64,000 bases of DNA from JAXLYX01 sp046351215 (lineage in GTDB: Bacteria > Myxococcota_A > Polyangia > Polyangiales > Houyiibacteriaceae), in assembly GCA_046351215.1 (NCBI GenBank), contig JAXLYX010000005.1, positions 248,001 through 312,000 of the forward strand, read 5' to 3'. Made by a program: the position numbers and the translations under genes. Of the stretch, positions 25,239 through 33,265 are shown in pieces. Numbering within the stretch: position 1 is the stretch's first letter; every line of letters begins with the position of its first letter. Under the pieces are notes generated by a model that made no database searches, had not been told where the DNA came from, and saw only the letters and a list, made by a program, of their open reading frames with translations.

Positions 25239-25318
25239 GGGCGGGAGGCCCGTCCCCGGGGGAGGCACACCCGGACGGCCAGGCCCTCGCCACGAAACGG
25301 CCAAGCGCGGAATCCGAC

Positions 25319-25347
25319 TTGTGTCTCGGGTCGCCGCTGAATAGAAC
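25319..25347 (+). promoter_or_regulatory. Candidate promoter for the aldehyde dehydrogenase gene
   Basis: TTGTGT (25319-25324), a 17-nt spacer, then TAGAAC (25342-25347), about 36 nt before the ATG; a clear Shine-Dalgarno AGGAG follows at 25373. The local AT content is above background. Both hexamers are imperfect. Confidence 0.35.
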
Positions 25348-25382
25348 ATGTTTCACCCGGTTCCCGGGTCCCAGGAGTCTCC

Positions 25383-26918
25383 ATGGCCATCCTCGAAGCC
25401 CTCTCGCCCACCTCCGACGGCCGTCGACGCATCGCCCTCCGCTCGCCCGCGACGCGCGAGCCGATCGGCGAGATCACGTGCGCTACCGCTGACGACGTGA
25501 ACGCGGCCATCGCCCGCGCACGCAAGGCGCAGAAGGAATGGGGCGCGCGTCCGATCAAGGAGCGCGTCGCCGTCCTGCGCAAGGCCATCGACGTCCTCGT
25601 CGCGCGTCAGGACGACGTCTGCGACACCGTCGCCAAGGAGACGGGCAAGCCGCGCCCCGAATGCCTCGCGATCGAGGTGCTTCCGAGCCTCGACTTCCTG
25701 AACTTCTACGCCGCGCGCGCCGAGAAGGATCTCTCGGACGAGTGGCGCCCGCTCCACGGCTACCTGAAGCCGTTCAAGAAGCTGCTGATGCACTACCGTC
25801 CGCTCGGCGTGATCGGGGTCATCACGCCGTGGAACGGTCCCTTCGCGCTCTCGTGGAACCCGACGATCCAGGCGCTCCTCGCCGGCAACGCCGTGATCGT
25901 GAAGCCGTCCGAGGTCACGCCCTACTCCGGTGGATGGGCGGTGAAGGTCCTCCACGAGGCCGGCGTCCCCGAGGACGTCGTGCAGGTGATCCACGGCGAC
26001 GGCGAGGCGGGCGGCGCGCTCGTCAACGGCGACATCGACAAGATCTCCTTCACGGGCAGCGTGGGCACGGGCAAGAAGATCGCCCTCGCCTGCGCCCAGC
26101 GACTCATCCCGTGCACGCTCGAGCTCGGCGGCAAGGACGCGCTCATCGTCTGCGAGGACGCCGACCTCGACAGGGCCGCGATCGGCGCCGTCTACCTCTC
26201 GATGTTCAACACCGGCCAGGTGTGCATGGGCACCGAGCGCATCTACGTCGTCGAGAGCGTCGCCGACGAGTTCGAGCGCCGCGTGAAGGAGAAGGTCGAG
26301 GCCGTCCGCTACGGCACCGGCTCCGAGGTCGACATGGGCCCGCTCTTCTGGGACCGCCAGCTCGACATCGTGAACCGCCACGTCGAGGACGCGAAGAAGA
26401 AGGGCGCGAAGATCCTCGTCGGCGGCGAGGCGGACACGAAGGCCGGCAACTACTTCAAGCCGACCCTCGTCGTGAACGCCACGCACGACATGGAGCTGAT
26501 GCGCGAGGAGACCTTCGGTCCGATCGTCACCATCATGCGCGTGAAGAACGAGGCCGAGGCCATCCGTCTCGCGAACGACTGCAAGTACGGCCTCTCGGCC
26601 AGCGTCTTCACGAAGGATCCCGAGAAGGCGATCCGCATCGCGAAGCAGCTCGAGTCGGGCTCCGTCTGCCACAACGACGCGGCCGTCATCTACGGCGTGC
26701 CCGAGGCGCCCTTCGGCGGCGTGAAGGAGTCCGGGCTGGGCCAGGTGAACGGCCTCGGCGCGCTCCGCAGCTTCACGCACCAGCAGCCGATCCTGATCGA
26801 TCGCTGGCAGCTCAAGAAGGAAGACATCTGGTACCCGTACAACGAGCGCACCATCAAGGCGCTCGAGGGGACCATCAAGTACGCCTTCGGCACCTCGCTC
26901 CGCAAGCTCATGTCGTGA
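25383..26918 (+). CDS. NAD(P)-dependent aldehyde dehydrogenase
   Basis: 511 residues, a complete ALDH superfamily enzyme. Cofactor contacts are in ITPWNGPFALS and VKPSEVTPYS; the glycine motif is FTGSVGTGK; the general base is the E of LELGGKDA; the nucleophile is the C of NTGQVCMGTER. The late motif EETFGPIVTIM is also present. It oxidises an aldehyde to a carboxylate. The C-terminal WYPYNERT segment and the lipid-oxidation neighbours elsewhere in the window make a fatty or aromatic aldehyde plausible, but substrate is not determinable here. The ATG has AGGAG upstream. A strong hairpin terminator follows, so it is probably transcribed alone. Confidence 0.9.
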   Translation: MAILEALSPTSDGRRRIALRSPATREPIGEITCATADDVNAAIARARKAQKEWGARPIKERVAVLRKAIDVLVARQDDVCDTVAKETGKPRPECLAIEVLPSLDFLNFYAARAEKDLSDEWRPLHGYLKPFKKLLMHYRPLGVIGVITPWNGPFALSWNPTIQALLAGNAVIVKPSEVTPYSGGWAVKVLHEAGVPEDVVQVIHGDGEAGGALVNGDIDKISFTGSVGTGKKIALACAQRLIPCTLELGGKDALIVCEDADLDRAAIGAVYLSMFNTGQVCMGTERIYVVESVADEFERRVKEKVEAVRYGTGSEVDMGPLFWDRQLDIVNRHVEDAKKKGAKILVGGEADTKAGNYFKPTLVVNATHDMELMREETFGPIVTIMRVKNEAEAIRLANDCKYGLSASVFTKDPEKAIRIAKQLESGSVCHNDAAVIYGVPEAPFGGVKESGLGQVNGLGALRSFTHQQPILIDRWQLKKEDIWYPYNERTIKALEGTIKYAFGTSLRKLMS

Positions 26919-26984
26919 TGGCACGGCGCGCCTGCGCGCCGTCGATCACGCTCTTCCGCATCCCCGACACGCCCACGACACGAG

Positions 26985-27018
26985 GACGCCATCGGCGGGA
27001 ACACCCGCCGGTGGCGTC
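26985..27018 (+). terminator. Strong hairpin terminator of the aldehyde dehydrogenase gene
   Basis: GACGCCATCGGCGGG - AACA - CCCGCCGGTGGCGTC: 15-bp stem (one T-G pair) with a tetraloop, 66 nt after the stop. It is followed by a second small hairpin, CGCC-TTTC-GGGCG, but no long U-run. Confidence 0.75.
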
Positions 27019-27074
27019 CGCCTTTCGGGCGTCCACGACCGGCGATCCGTTAGCCTGCAACGAGTTCCACCCAG

Positions 27075-27165
27075 TGTCGGAATTGGTGTTCGACTAGAAC
27101 ACGTATCCGACATTCGGCGTGCTTCGTGCGAAGAAAATTCCTACGCTGACGTCAGAACCCGTAGG
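27075..27165. promoter_or_regulatory. Cluster of nested inverted repeats in a gene-free region
   Basis: The 307-nt gap between the aldehyde dehydrogenase and esterase genes holds no gene that I can support. Beyond the terminator it contains three dyads. The first is TGTCGGA (27075) / TCCGACA (27106-27112), enclosing GTGTTC-gacta-GAACAC (27086-27102). The second is CTTCG-TG-CGAAG (27122-27133). The third is CCTACG (27140-27145) / CGTAGG (27160-27165), enclosing the palindrome CTGACGTCAG (27146-27155). It could be stacked operators or a structured 5' leader of the esterase mRNA. Confidence 0.5.
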
Positions 27166-27225
27166 CTCCTCGCTGCCACCACTCGCGCGAGCGTCCCCGG
27201 ACGACCGCGTCAGGAGCTGCCGTAC

Positions 27226-28299
27226 ATGCTCGTCCGCTCTTCCTCGCATGGCCTCGCTCGACGTCCCGTGAAGGAACGCGTCATCCGGCGCGTCGCCCCG
27301 ATGCTGGGACGTGGCTTCGACCGGTTCGCCCACGGCATCTCGCGCGCGGGCTACCCGCTCCTGCCGCTCGTCGTGCCGAGCTTCCGCGACGTCGACATCG
27401 AATTCGACGTGCCCTACCTGCCGACGGGCAGCTTCTCGCACCTCCTCGACATCTACCGTCCGAAGGGCCGCAAGGGGAAGCTGCCGACGGTCTTCTACGT
27501 CCACGGCGGAGGCTTCTCGACCTGCTCGAAGGACACCCACCGGATCATGGCCTACATGCTGGCCGCGAACGGATACCAGGTGTTCATGGTGAACTACCGG
27601 GTCGCGCCGGTCGCCGCGTTCCCGAAGCCGCTCGAGGACGTGACCGCGGCCTTCCACTGGTTCCTCGATCACGGGGCCGAGCACGGCGCCGATCTCGATC
27701 GCGTGGCGATCATGGGCGAGTCGGCGGGCGCGAACCTCGTCACGGCGCTGGCCGTGGCCGCCACCGAGCCGCGCAAGGAGCCCTACGCCCGCAGCATCTA
27801 CCAGCGCGCTCCGAACCTGCGCGCGGTGGTCGCCATCTACGGTCTGCTCGACTGCACGGACATCGAGCGGCTCTGGCGCTCGCCGCGCAAGGAGCGGCGC
27901 ATGGCGGGATGGGTCAAGGAGATCCTCCGCTGGACGGCGGCCTCGTACGTGGGCGACCCGAAGCGGGCCGCCGAACAGGAGCTCGCGAGCCCGCTGCTCC
28001 TCCTCGAGCGCCCGGCGCCCTCCGGCTCGCGCTCTCTGCCTCCGTTCTTCGCGTCGGTCGGCACGTCCGATCCCCTGCTCTCCGACTCCGTCCGCCTGCG
28101 CGCCGCCGTGGAACGCCGTGGCGGCGAGGCGGAGCTCCACGTCTTCCCGGGCGAGATCCACGCCTTCAACGCGCTGCTCTTCCGACGCGCGGCGCGCGAG
28201 AAGTGGAGGCTCGTCGTCGATTTCCTCGACCACCACGTCGGTGGCCCGGGCATCGAGGTCGTGCGCGAGCCGGTCGTCGCCGCGGCGCTCACGGCCTGA
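27226..28299 (+). CDS. Alpha/beta-hydrolase, hormone-sensitive-lipase type esterase
   Basis: 357 residues. The oxyanion motif HGGG (YVHGGGFST, about 90-98) and nucleophile elbow GESAG (MGESAGANL, about 165-171) are typical of HSL-family esterases; the acid is likely D of GTSDPLLSD and the base H of GEIHAF. There is no signal peptide, so it is cytoplasmic. It would hydrolyse short- or medium-chain carboxyl esters. The ATG at 27226 has AGGAG upstream. The leader contains clustered inverted repeats that may control it. It is convergent with the YihY-type gene. Confidence 0.85.
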   Translation: MLVRSSSHGLARRPVKERVIRRVAPMLGRGFDRFAHGISRAGYPLLPLVVPSFRDVDIEFDVPYLPTGSFSHLLDIYRPKGRKGKLPTVFYVHGGGFSTCSKDTHRIMAYMLAANGYQVFMVNYRVAPVAAFPKPLEDVTAAFHWFLDHGAEHGADLDRVAIMGESAGANLVTALAVAATEPRKEPYARSIYQRAPNLRAVVAIYGLLDCTDIERLWRSPRKERRMAGWVKEILRWTAASYVGDPKRAAEQELASPLLLLERPAPSGSRSLPPFFASVGTSDPLLSDSVRLRAAVERRGGEAELHVFPGEIHAFNALLFRRAAREKWRLVVDFLDHHVGGPGIEVVREPVVAAALTA

Positions 28300-28313
28300 G
28301 CCCGAGGGCAGCC

Positions 28314-29216
28314 TCAGGCCGGTGGCGGCTCCTCGAGCAGGCTCGTGCGCTCGGGGTGGACGACGAGGGTCGCGTAGGGCAGCGGGGTGACGCCCGCGCC
28401 CCGGTGGCGCGCCCACGCCCCCGTGAACTCGGCGCCGAAGAGGAAGATCTGGGCCGTGTAGTAGACCCAGAGCAGGAAGGCGACGAGCGAGCCCGCCGCC
28501 CCGTACGCGGTCGTCGAGCCGAAGTGGACGAGGTACATGCCGACCGCGTTCGAACCGAGGCCCGAGAGGAAGGCCGTGACCGCGGCGCCGACCATCGCGT
28601 CCTCCCAGGCGATGCGCGCGTCGGGGATGAAGCGGTAGACGAGCGCGCAGACCCCCGTCAGCAGGGCGAACGAGAGGACGAACTCCACGAGCTGGAGGAC
28701 GCGCGGCACGTCGAAGAAGCGATCGGTGACCGCCACGACGACCGTCTTCACGATGACGAAGCCGACGAAGAGCATGCCGCAGACGAAGACCATGAGGACC
28801 GCGTAGAAGCGGCGCTTCAGCACGGTGCGCCCCTTGCCCGTGAGGCCGGGCATGACGGTCGGTCGGACGTGCCAGACGTGGTTCAGCGCCCATCGCAGGG
28901 TGACGAAGACCTTCGACGTCGCGAGCAGGAAGAAGAAGGCGCCGACCAGCGAGGCGAAGCCGGTCGATTCGACCGTCGCCATGCGCTGGATCGTGTCGAT
29001 CACGAACGTCGCGACCTCGGGACCGAGCTTCTCCGAGAGCGGGTGCATGAGCTCCTCGCGTGCGCTCTCCTCGCCGTAGAAGAAGCGGACGAGCGCGAGG
29101 GCGAAGACCCCGAAGGGCGCGGTCGCGAGGAGGGCGTAGAAGGCGAGCGCCCCGGCGAGCAGCGAGCTCTCGTGGTTCGTGTACGACTCGACCGTGTCCC
29201 GGATGACTTCCTTCAC
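28314..29216 (-). CDS. YihY/BrkB-family (virulence factor BrkB-like) membrane protein
   Basis: 300 residues with six hydrophobic segments. Family hallmarks are the N-terminal SSLLAGALAFYALLATAPF and the later AVTAFLSGLGSNAVGMYLV ... YGAAGSLVAFLLWVYY. The family was once misnamed RNase BN; the true role is unknown, with transport suggested. It starts at GTG 29216 with TAAGG about 10 nt upstream. It has a cytoplasmic C-terminal tail of about 25 residues. It is followed 45 nt upstream on the same strand by the Ser/Thr kinase gene, so the two may be co-transcribed. Confidence 0.87.
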   Translation of the reverse strand: MKEVIRDTVESYTNHESSLLAGALAFYALLATAPFGVFALALVRFFYGEESAREELMHPLSEKLGPEVATFVIDTIQRMATVESTGFASLVGAFFFLLATSKVFVTLRWALNHVWHVRPTVMPGLTGKGRTVLKRRFYAVLMVFVCGMLFVGFVIVKTVVVAVTDRFFDVPRVLQLVEFVLSFALLTGVCALVYRFIPDARIAWEDAMVGAAVTAFLSGLGSNAVGMYLVHFGSTTAYGAAGSLVAFLLWVYYTAQIFLFGAEFTGAWARHRGAGVTPLPYATLVVHPERTSLLEEPPPA

Positions 29217-29261
29217 CGCGTCGAACCTTACCAGCGACCGGGCCCCGTTGCGAAACCCGTC

Positions 29262-31205
29262 TCAGCCCACGTCCCCGCCGTCCGTGCGCTCCGGTCGGAA
29301 GAGGAGCGCCGCGGCGAGGAGCATGGCGATGGTGCTGGTCGAGAAGGCGACGGGCGCCTGCGACGGGACGAGGATCCCCCAGACGGCACCGGCGAAGGTG
29401 AAGAGCGCGCCGGCGAGGAGGAAGCGCGCGAGCGTCACGCCCGTGACGAGGAGCATCGCGGTGAAGATCAGGCTGTCGGTGGCGAGCACGGCGTGCACCG
29501 GCTCTCCGGCCCGCGCCGCCATGAGTCGGTGGACGAGCATCACCCAGCTCGAGAGGTAGGCCAGGGTCGCGATGCGCACCCCGAAGGCGTTGCGGAAGAG
29601 CCGCCGTCGGAAGGTGACGAGGAGGAGCGTCATCATCGCGACCATGAAGCCCGCGATGGGAACGAGCTTCTCGGGCGTGAGCGTCGCCACCTGCCCGTGC
29701 CGGATCACGTAGACGCTGACCATCGTGGCGACGCCGGCGATCCCGAGCGCGGCCTTCCGCCTCGCCTCGGTGCCGATGCTCGTGTCGAGATCGCGCGCGA
29801 GACCGCGCAAGCGCTCCTTCTCGGAGGCGTCCTCCGCGAGCCTCTCCTCGAGCTCGCGGAGAGCACGGACGAGCCGCTCCGGCGGATCGTCGAGGGCCTC
29901 GAGCTCGGCGCGCGCGGCCTTCGCATGGCCGTCCTCGATCTCGAGCAGCACCGAGGCCTCGATGACGGCCCTCTCGCCCTCGCGCGCGACGGCGTTCTCG
30001 GACCATCCGGCCAGGGCCTGCCGGAAGGCGAAGCGGCTCTCGGCGAGCAGCGCGCGTCGCCTCCTCCGCAGCACCTGGTCGTCGAGCCCGAGCGCGGCGA
30101 GCTCGGCGAGCCGCTCCTCCCCCCGGCGAGCGAGCAGCACCGAGCCTCGGTGCTCGAGGAAATCGGCGATGCAGGCGCGGAAGGCCCGAGCGCTCTCGGG
30201 GCGCTCGTCCGGGCTGCGCGCGAGCGCACGGACACAGAGGGCCGCGAGCTCCTCGGGCACCTCGTCGCCGAAGCGAGGAGCCTCCGAGGCGTAGGCCGCC
30301 GTGAGCACCTCGACGAGGGTCTCGCCCGCGTGGGGCGGACGGCCCGTGAGGATCTCGTGGAGGGTCGCGCCGAGGAGGTACACGTCGGTGCGTGCATCGA
30401 CCGGGAGCCCGCCCACCATCTCGGGCGCCATGTACGCGGGCGAGCCGACGATCGACGGGGGCTCCTCGGAGGGGTGATCCATGCGGACGGCGAGGCCGAA
30501 GTCCACGAGATAGACCTCGCCGAAGGAACCGATCATCACGTTCTCGGGCTTCACGTCCCGGTGCACCACGCCACGCGAATGCGCGAAAGAGAGCGCGTTC
30601 GAGACCTGCGAGAGGATCTGCAGGTGACCGACGAGGCGCTCGTCCGTGTCGATGCTCTCCCAGAGCGCGTGCGCGGGATCGCGGAGGAGCTCCTTCCACG
30701 AGGTGCCCTCGACGCGCTTCATGACCATCACGGGACGCCCGTCCGCGGAGCGACCGTAGGCGTGCACGGGGACGATGCTCGGATGCTCGAGACCTCCCGT
30801 GACGACCGCCTCGGCCGCGAGCGCGGCGAGCGCCCCCTCGGAGGCGCCGGGACGCGTCGTCTTCAGCGCGACGTCGCGATCGAGCGAGCGCTGACGCGCG
30901 AGGTGGACGACGCCCATCCCGCCCTCGCCGAGCACGCCGACGACCTCGAGGTCGACGCCGTGGAGCCGAGCGCCGGGAGCCACCGTCCGCGCCGCTTCGC
31001 CGACCGAGAGATCGACCGAGACCTCGGGGAGCGCGGCGGGAGGCACGACCGGGAGCGCGGCCGCGGGCAGCGTCGCGCCGAACGAGACGGACGAGCGCGC
31101 GATCGTCGCCTCGAACGACATCCCCGGGGCCTCGAGGGGCGGCGCCAACCCGAGCAGCGTGCGCTCGAGCGGGGGGAACGCGGGGGCTTTGGGCGAGGGC
31201 TCCAC
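29262..31205 (-). CDS. Ser/Thr protein kinase with C-terminal multi-helix membrane module
   Basis: 647 residues. A PASTA-less Hanks-type kinase domain (about 75-365) has glycine loop GEGGMGVV, catalytic lysine in VALKTT, HRDVKPEN (about 214-221), DFGLAV and the APE-equivalent MAPEM. A helical E/R-rich linker (about 370-480) and six to seven TM helices (about 490-640) follow, ending in the cytoplasm. The start is taken as GTG at 31205; ATG at 31121 (MSFEATIA) is an alternative that would drop a P/A-rich N-terminus. Such kinases are abundant in Myxococcota. The membrane module could sense or transport; no cognate phosphatase is adjacent. Confidence 0.85.
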   Translation of the reverse strand: MEPSPKAPAFPPLERTLLGLAPPLEAPGMSFEATIARSSVSFGATLPAAALPVVPPAALPEVSVDLSVGEAARTVAPGARLHGVDLEVVGVLGEGGMGVVHLARQRSLDRDVALKTTRPGASEGALAALAAEAVVTGGLEHPSIVPVHAYGRSADGRPVMVMKRVEGTSWKELLRDPAHALWESIDTDERLVGHLQILSQVSNALSFAHSRGVVHRDVKPENVMIGSFGEVYLVDFGLAVRMDHPSEEPPSIVGSPAYMAPEMVGGLPVDARTDVYLLGATLHEILTGRPPHAGETLVEVLTAAYASEAPRFGDEVPEELAALCVRALARSPDERPESARAFRACIADFLEHRGSVLLARRGEERLAELAALGLDDQVLRRRRRALLAESRFAFRQALAGWSENAVAREGERAVIEASVLLEIEDGHAKAARAELEALDDPPERLVRALRELEERLAEDASEKERLRGLARDLDTSIGTEARRKAALGIAGVATMVSVYVIRHGQVATLTPEKLVPIAGFMVAMMTLLLVTFRRRLFRNAFGVRIATLAYLSSWVMLVHRLMAARAGEPVHAVLATDSLIFTAMLLVTGVTLARFLLAGALFTFAGAVWGILVPSQAPVAFSTSTIAMLLAAALLFRPERTDGGDVG

Positions 31206-31257
31206 GCCCGAGGCATACCAGAGGCGGGGCCTCGGAGGCGATGGGCTCGCGGCCGGC

Positions 31258-31815
31258 TCAGCGCGTCCGGGCGAAGCGCAGCTGGTACGGGATCGGGCCC
31301 GGCAGGTGGGGGCTCGTGATCGTGGCCGAGAAGCGGAGACGGCTCCCGTCCGCCGAGAGGTCGAGCCAGTGCACGGCGCCTCCGTCGGGATCGCGGTAGG
31401 TCTCGCGGAGCCGGTCCCCGACGACGTCGTGCTTCACCTGGATCGCGTCGCCCGTGGCCGAGTGCGAGGTGAAGAACACCCCGAAGCGAGGCGAGGCGTT
31501 GCGACGACCGTGGCTCAAGTCGATGACCACTCCGGCCCCGTTGCGCGCGATCGTGATCGTCGGGATGGGGGTGTCGCCCTCGAGGATTCGCCTGCGCGCG
31601 ATGCGGTGACGGAGGCCGGGCATCTCGGCGATGCCCTCGTCGACGGCGCGCTCGATCAGGGCGCGTCCCCCATCGGGCTGCTCGCAGCGGTAGGTCCCGA
31701 CGAACCGTTCGACGACCGGGTTCTGCGCCGAGCCCCGCGACGGGCCGAGGACGAGGCCGGTGCCACCGAGGATCGAGCCCTTCACGAGCGTGGAGACGAA
31801 GGTACGCCTGTGCAT
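31258..31815 (-). CDS. Exported protein of unknown function, Tat-like signal
   Basis: 185 residues. The N-terminus RRTFVSTLVKGSILGG has a twin-arginine start followed by a hydrophobic core and an AQ-type cleavage site near residue 31, consistent with Tat export. The mature part is beta-rich (TYRCEQPDGG, VGDRLRETYRDPDGGA, LRFSATITSPHLPG) and may form a lipocalin-like or small barrel; no family is recognised. It has its own ATG with AGGATC upstream and sits alone between the kinase and ahcY genes. Confidence 0.7.
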   Translation of the reverse strand: MHRRTFVSTLVKGSILGGTGLVLGPSRGSAQNPVVERFVGTYRCEQPDGGRALIERAVDEGIAEMPGLRHRIARRRILEGDTPIPTITIARNGAGVVIDLSHGRRNASPRFGVFFTSHSATGDAIQVKHDVVGDRLRETYRDPDGGAVHWLDLSADGSRLRFSATITSPHLPGPIPYQLRFARTR

Positions 31816-31924
31816 GATGGCGGGATCCTACTCGAACCGTCGGTACGCGAAAGCGCCCGACGCGACCGTTCGATGACGGAAGCGCCGGGCGCCGGGGGAA
31901 CGAGGGCCGCTCCGGCCCATCGGC

Positions 31925-33265
31925 TCAGTAGCGGTAGTGCTCGGGCTTGAAGGGGCCCTCGACCTTCACGCCGAGGTAGTCGGCCTGGGTCTTCGTGAGC
32001 TTCGTGAGCTTGGCGCCGAGCTGGCCGAGGTGGGCCGCGGCGACCTTCTCGTCGAGGTGCTTCGGGAGCACGTAGACCTCGCCGGTCTTGTACTTCTCGT
32101 TCTCCGTGAAGAGCGAGATCTGCGCGAGGACCTGGTTCGAGAACGAGCAGCTCATCACGAAGCTCGGATGGCCCGTGGCGCAGCCGAGGTTCACGAGGCG
32201 GCCGCGCGCGAGCACGATGATCCGCTTGCCGTCCGGGAAGACGAAGTGGTCGACCTGCGGCTTGATGTTCTCCTCGCGGACGCCGTTCTTCGGGTCCGTG
32301 AGCGAGGCGATCTGGATCTCCGAGTCGAAGTGACCGATGTTGCAGACGATCGACTCGTTCTTCATCGCCTTCATGTGCTCGAAGGTGATGACGTCCGAGC
32401 AGCCGGTCGCGGTGACGAAGATGTCGGCGAGCGAGGCCGCCTCGTCCATCGTGACGACCTGGTAGCCCTCCATCGCGGCCTGGAGCGCGCAGATGGGATC
32501 GACCTCGGTGATGAGGACGCGCGCGCCCTGACGCGAGAGCGCCTGCGCGCAGCCCTTGCCGACGTCGCCGTAGCCGCAGACGACCGCGACCTTGCCGCCG
32601 ATCATCACGTCCGTCGCGCGCTTGATGCCGTCGACGAGCGACTCGCGGCAGCCGTAGAGGTTGTCGAACTTGCTCTTCGTCACCGAGTCGTTGACGTTGA
32701 TGGCCGGGCACTTGAGCTCGCCCTTCTTCGCCATCTCGTAGAGACGGTGCACGCCCGTCGTCGTCTCCTCGGAGATGCCGAGGATGCGGCCCTCGCCCTC
32801 GAAGAACTGCGGGTACTGCTTGTGGGCGACGATCGTGAGGTCACCGCCGTCGTCGAGGATCATGTTCGGCGCGAGGCCGCCCTTGAACGCCTTGAGCTGC
32901 TGGTGGATGCACCAGTCGTACTCCTCCTCGGTCTCGCCCTTCCAGGCGAAGACGGGGATGCCGACGGCAGCGATGGCGGCGGCCGCCTGGTCCTGCGTCG
33001 AGAAGATGTTGCAGCTCGTCCAGGTGACTTCGGCGCCGAGCTCGACGAGCGTCTCGATGAGGACGGCCGTCTGGATCGTCATGTGGAGGCAGCCCGCGAT
33101 GCGCGCGCCGGCGAGCGGCTTCGTCGGACCGTACTCGCGGCGGAGAGCCATGAGGCCGGGCATCTCGTGCTCGGCGATGCGGATCTCCTTCCGTCCCCAC
33201 TCGGCGAGGGACATGTCGGCGACCTTGTACTTGAGCGGGACTTCGTTGGGCAGATGCGTGGTCAT
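31925..33265 (-). CDS. ahcY: S-adenosyl-L-homocysteine hydrolase
   Basis: 446 residues. It has the NAD-dependent SAHH signature SCNIFSTQDQAAAAI, the substrate motif NVNDSVTKSKFDN (about 203-215), Rossmann loop GYGDVGKG (about 236-243) and the C-terminal KTGEVYVLPKHLDEKVA, ending in the conserved HYRY. It splits SAH into adenosine and homocysteine, removing product inhibition of methyltransferases. The length matches the long bacterial form with an insert. The ATG at 33263-33265 overlaps the stop of the ArsR-methyltransferase gene (ATGA), making one translationally coupled operon for SAM/SAH balance. Confidence 0.95.
   Translation of the reverse strand: MTTHLPNEVPLKYKVADMSLAEWGRKEIRIAEHEMPGLMALRREYGPTKPLAGARIAGCLHMTIQTAVLIETLVELGAEVTWTSCNIFSTQDQAAAAIAAVGIPVFAWKGETEEEYDWCIHQQLKAFKGGLAPNMILDDGGDLTIVAHKQYPQFFEGEGRILGISEETTTGVHRLYEMAKKGELKCPAINVNDSVTKSKFDNLYGCRESLVDGIKRATDVMIGGKVAVVCGYGDVGKGCAQALSRQGARVLITEVDPICALQAAMEGYQVVTMDEAASLADIFVTATGCSDVITFEHMKAMKNESIVCNIGHFDSEIQIASLTDPKNGVREENIKPQVDHFVFPDGKRIIVLARGRLVNLGCATGHPSFVMSCSFSNQVLAQISLFTENEKYKTGEVYVLPKHLDEKVAAAHLGQLGAKLTKLTKTQADYLGVKVEGPFKPEHYRY

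Noticed and set aside
27909..31319. Open frame of over 1100 codons antisense to the esterase, YihY and kinase genes
   Set aside because: Runs through three well-supported genes and encodes only charged low-complexity sequence.
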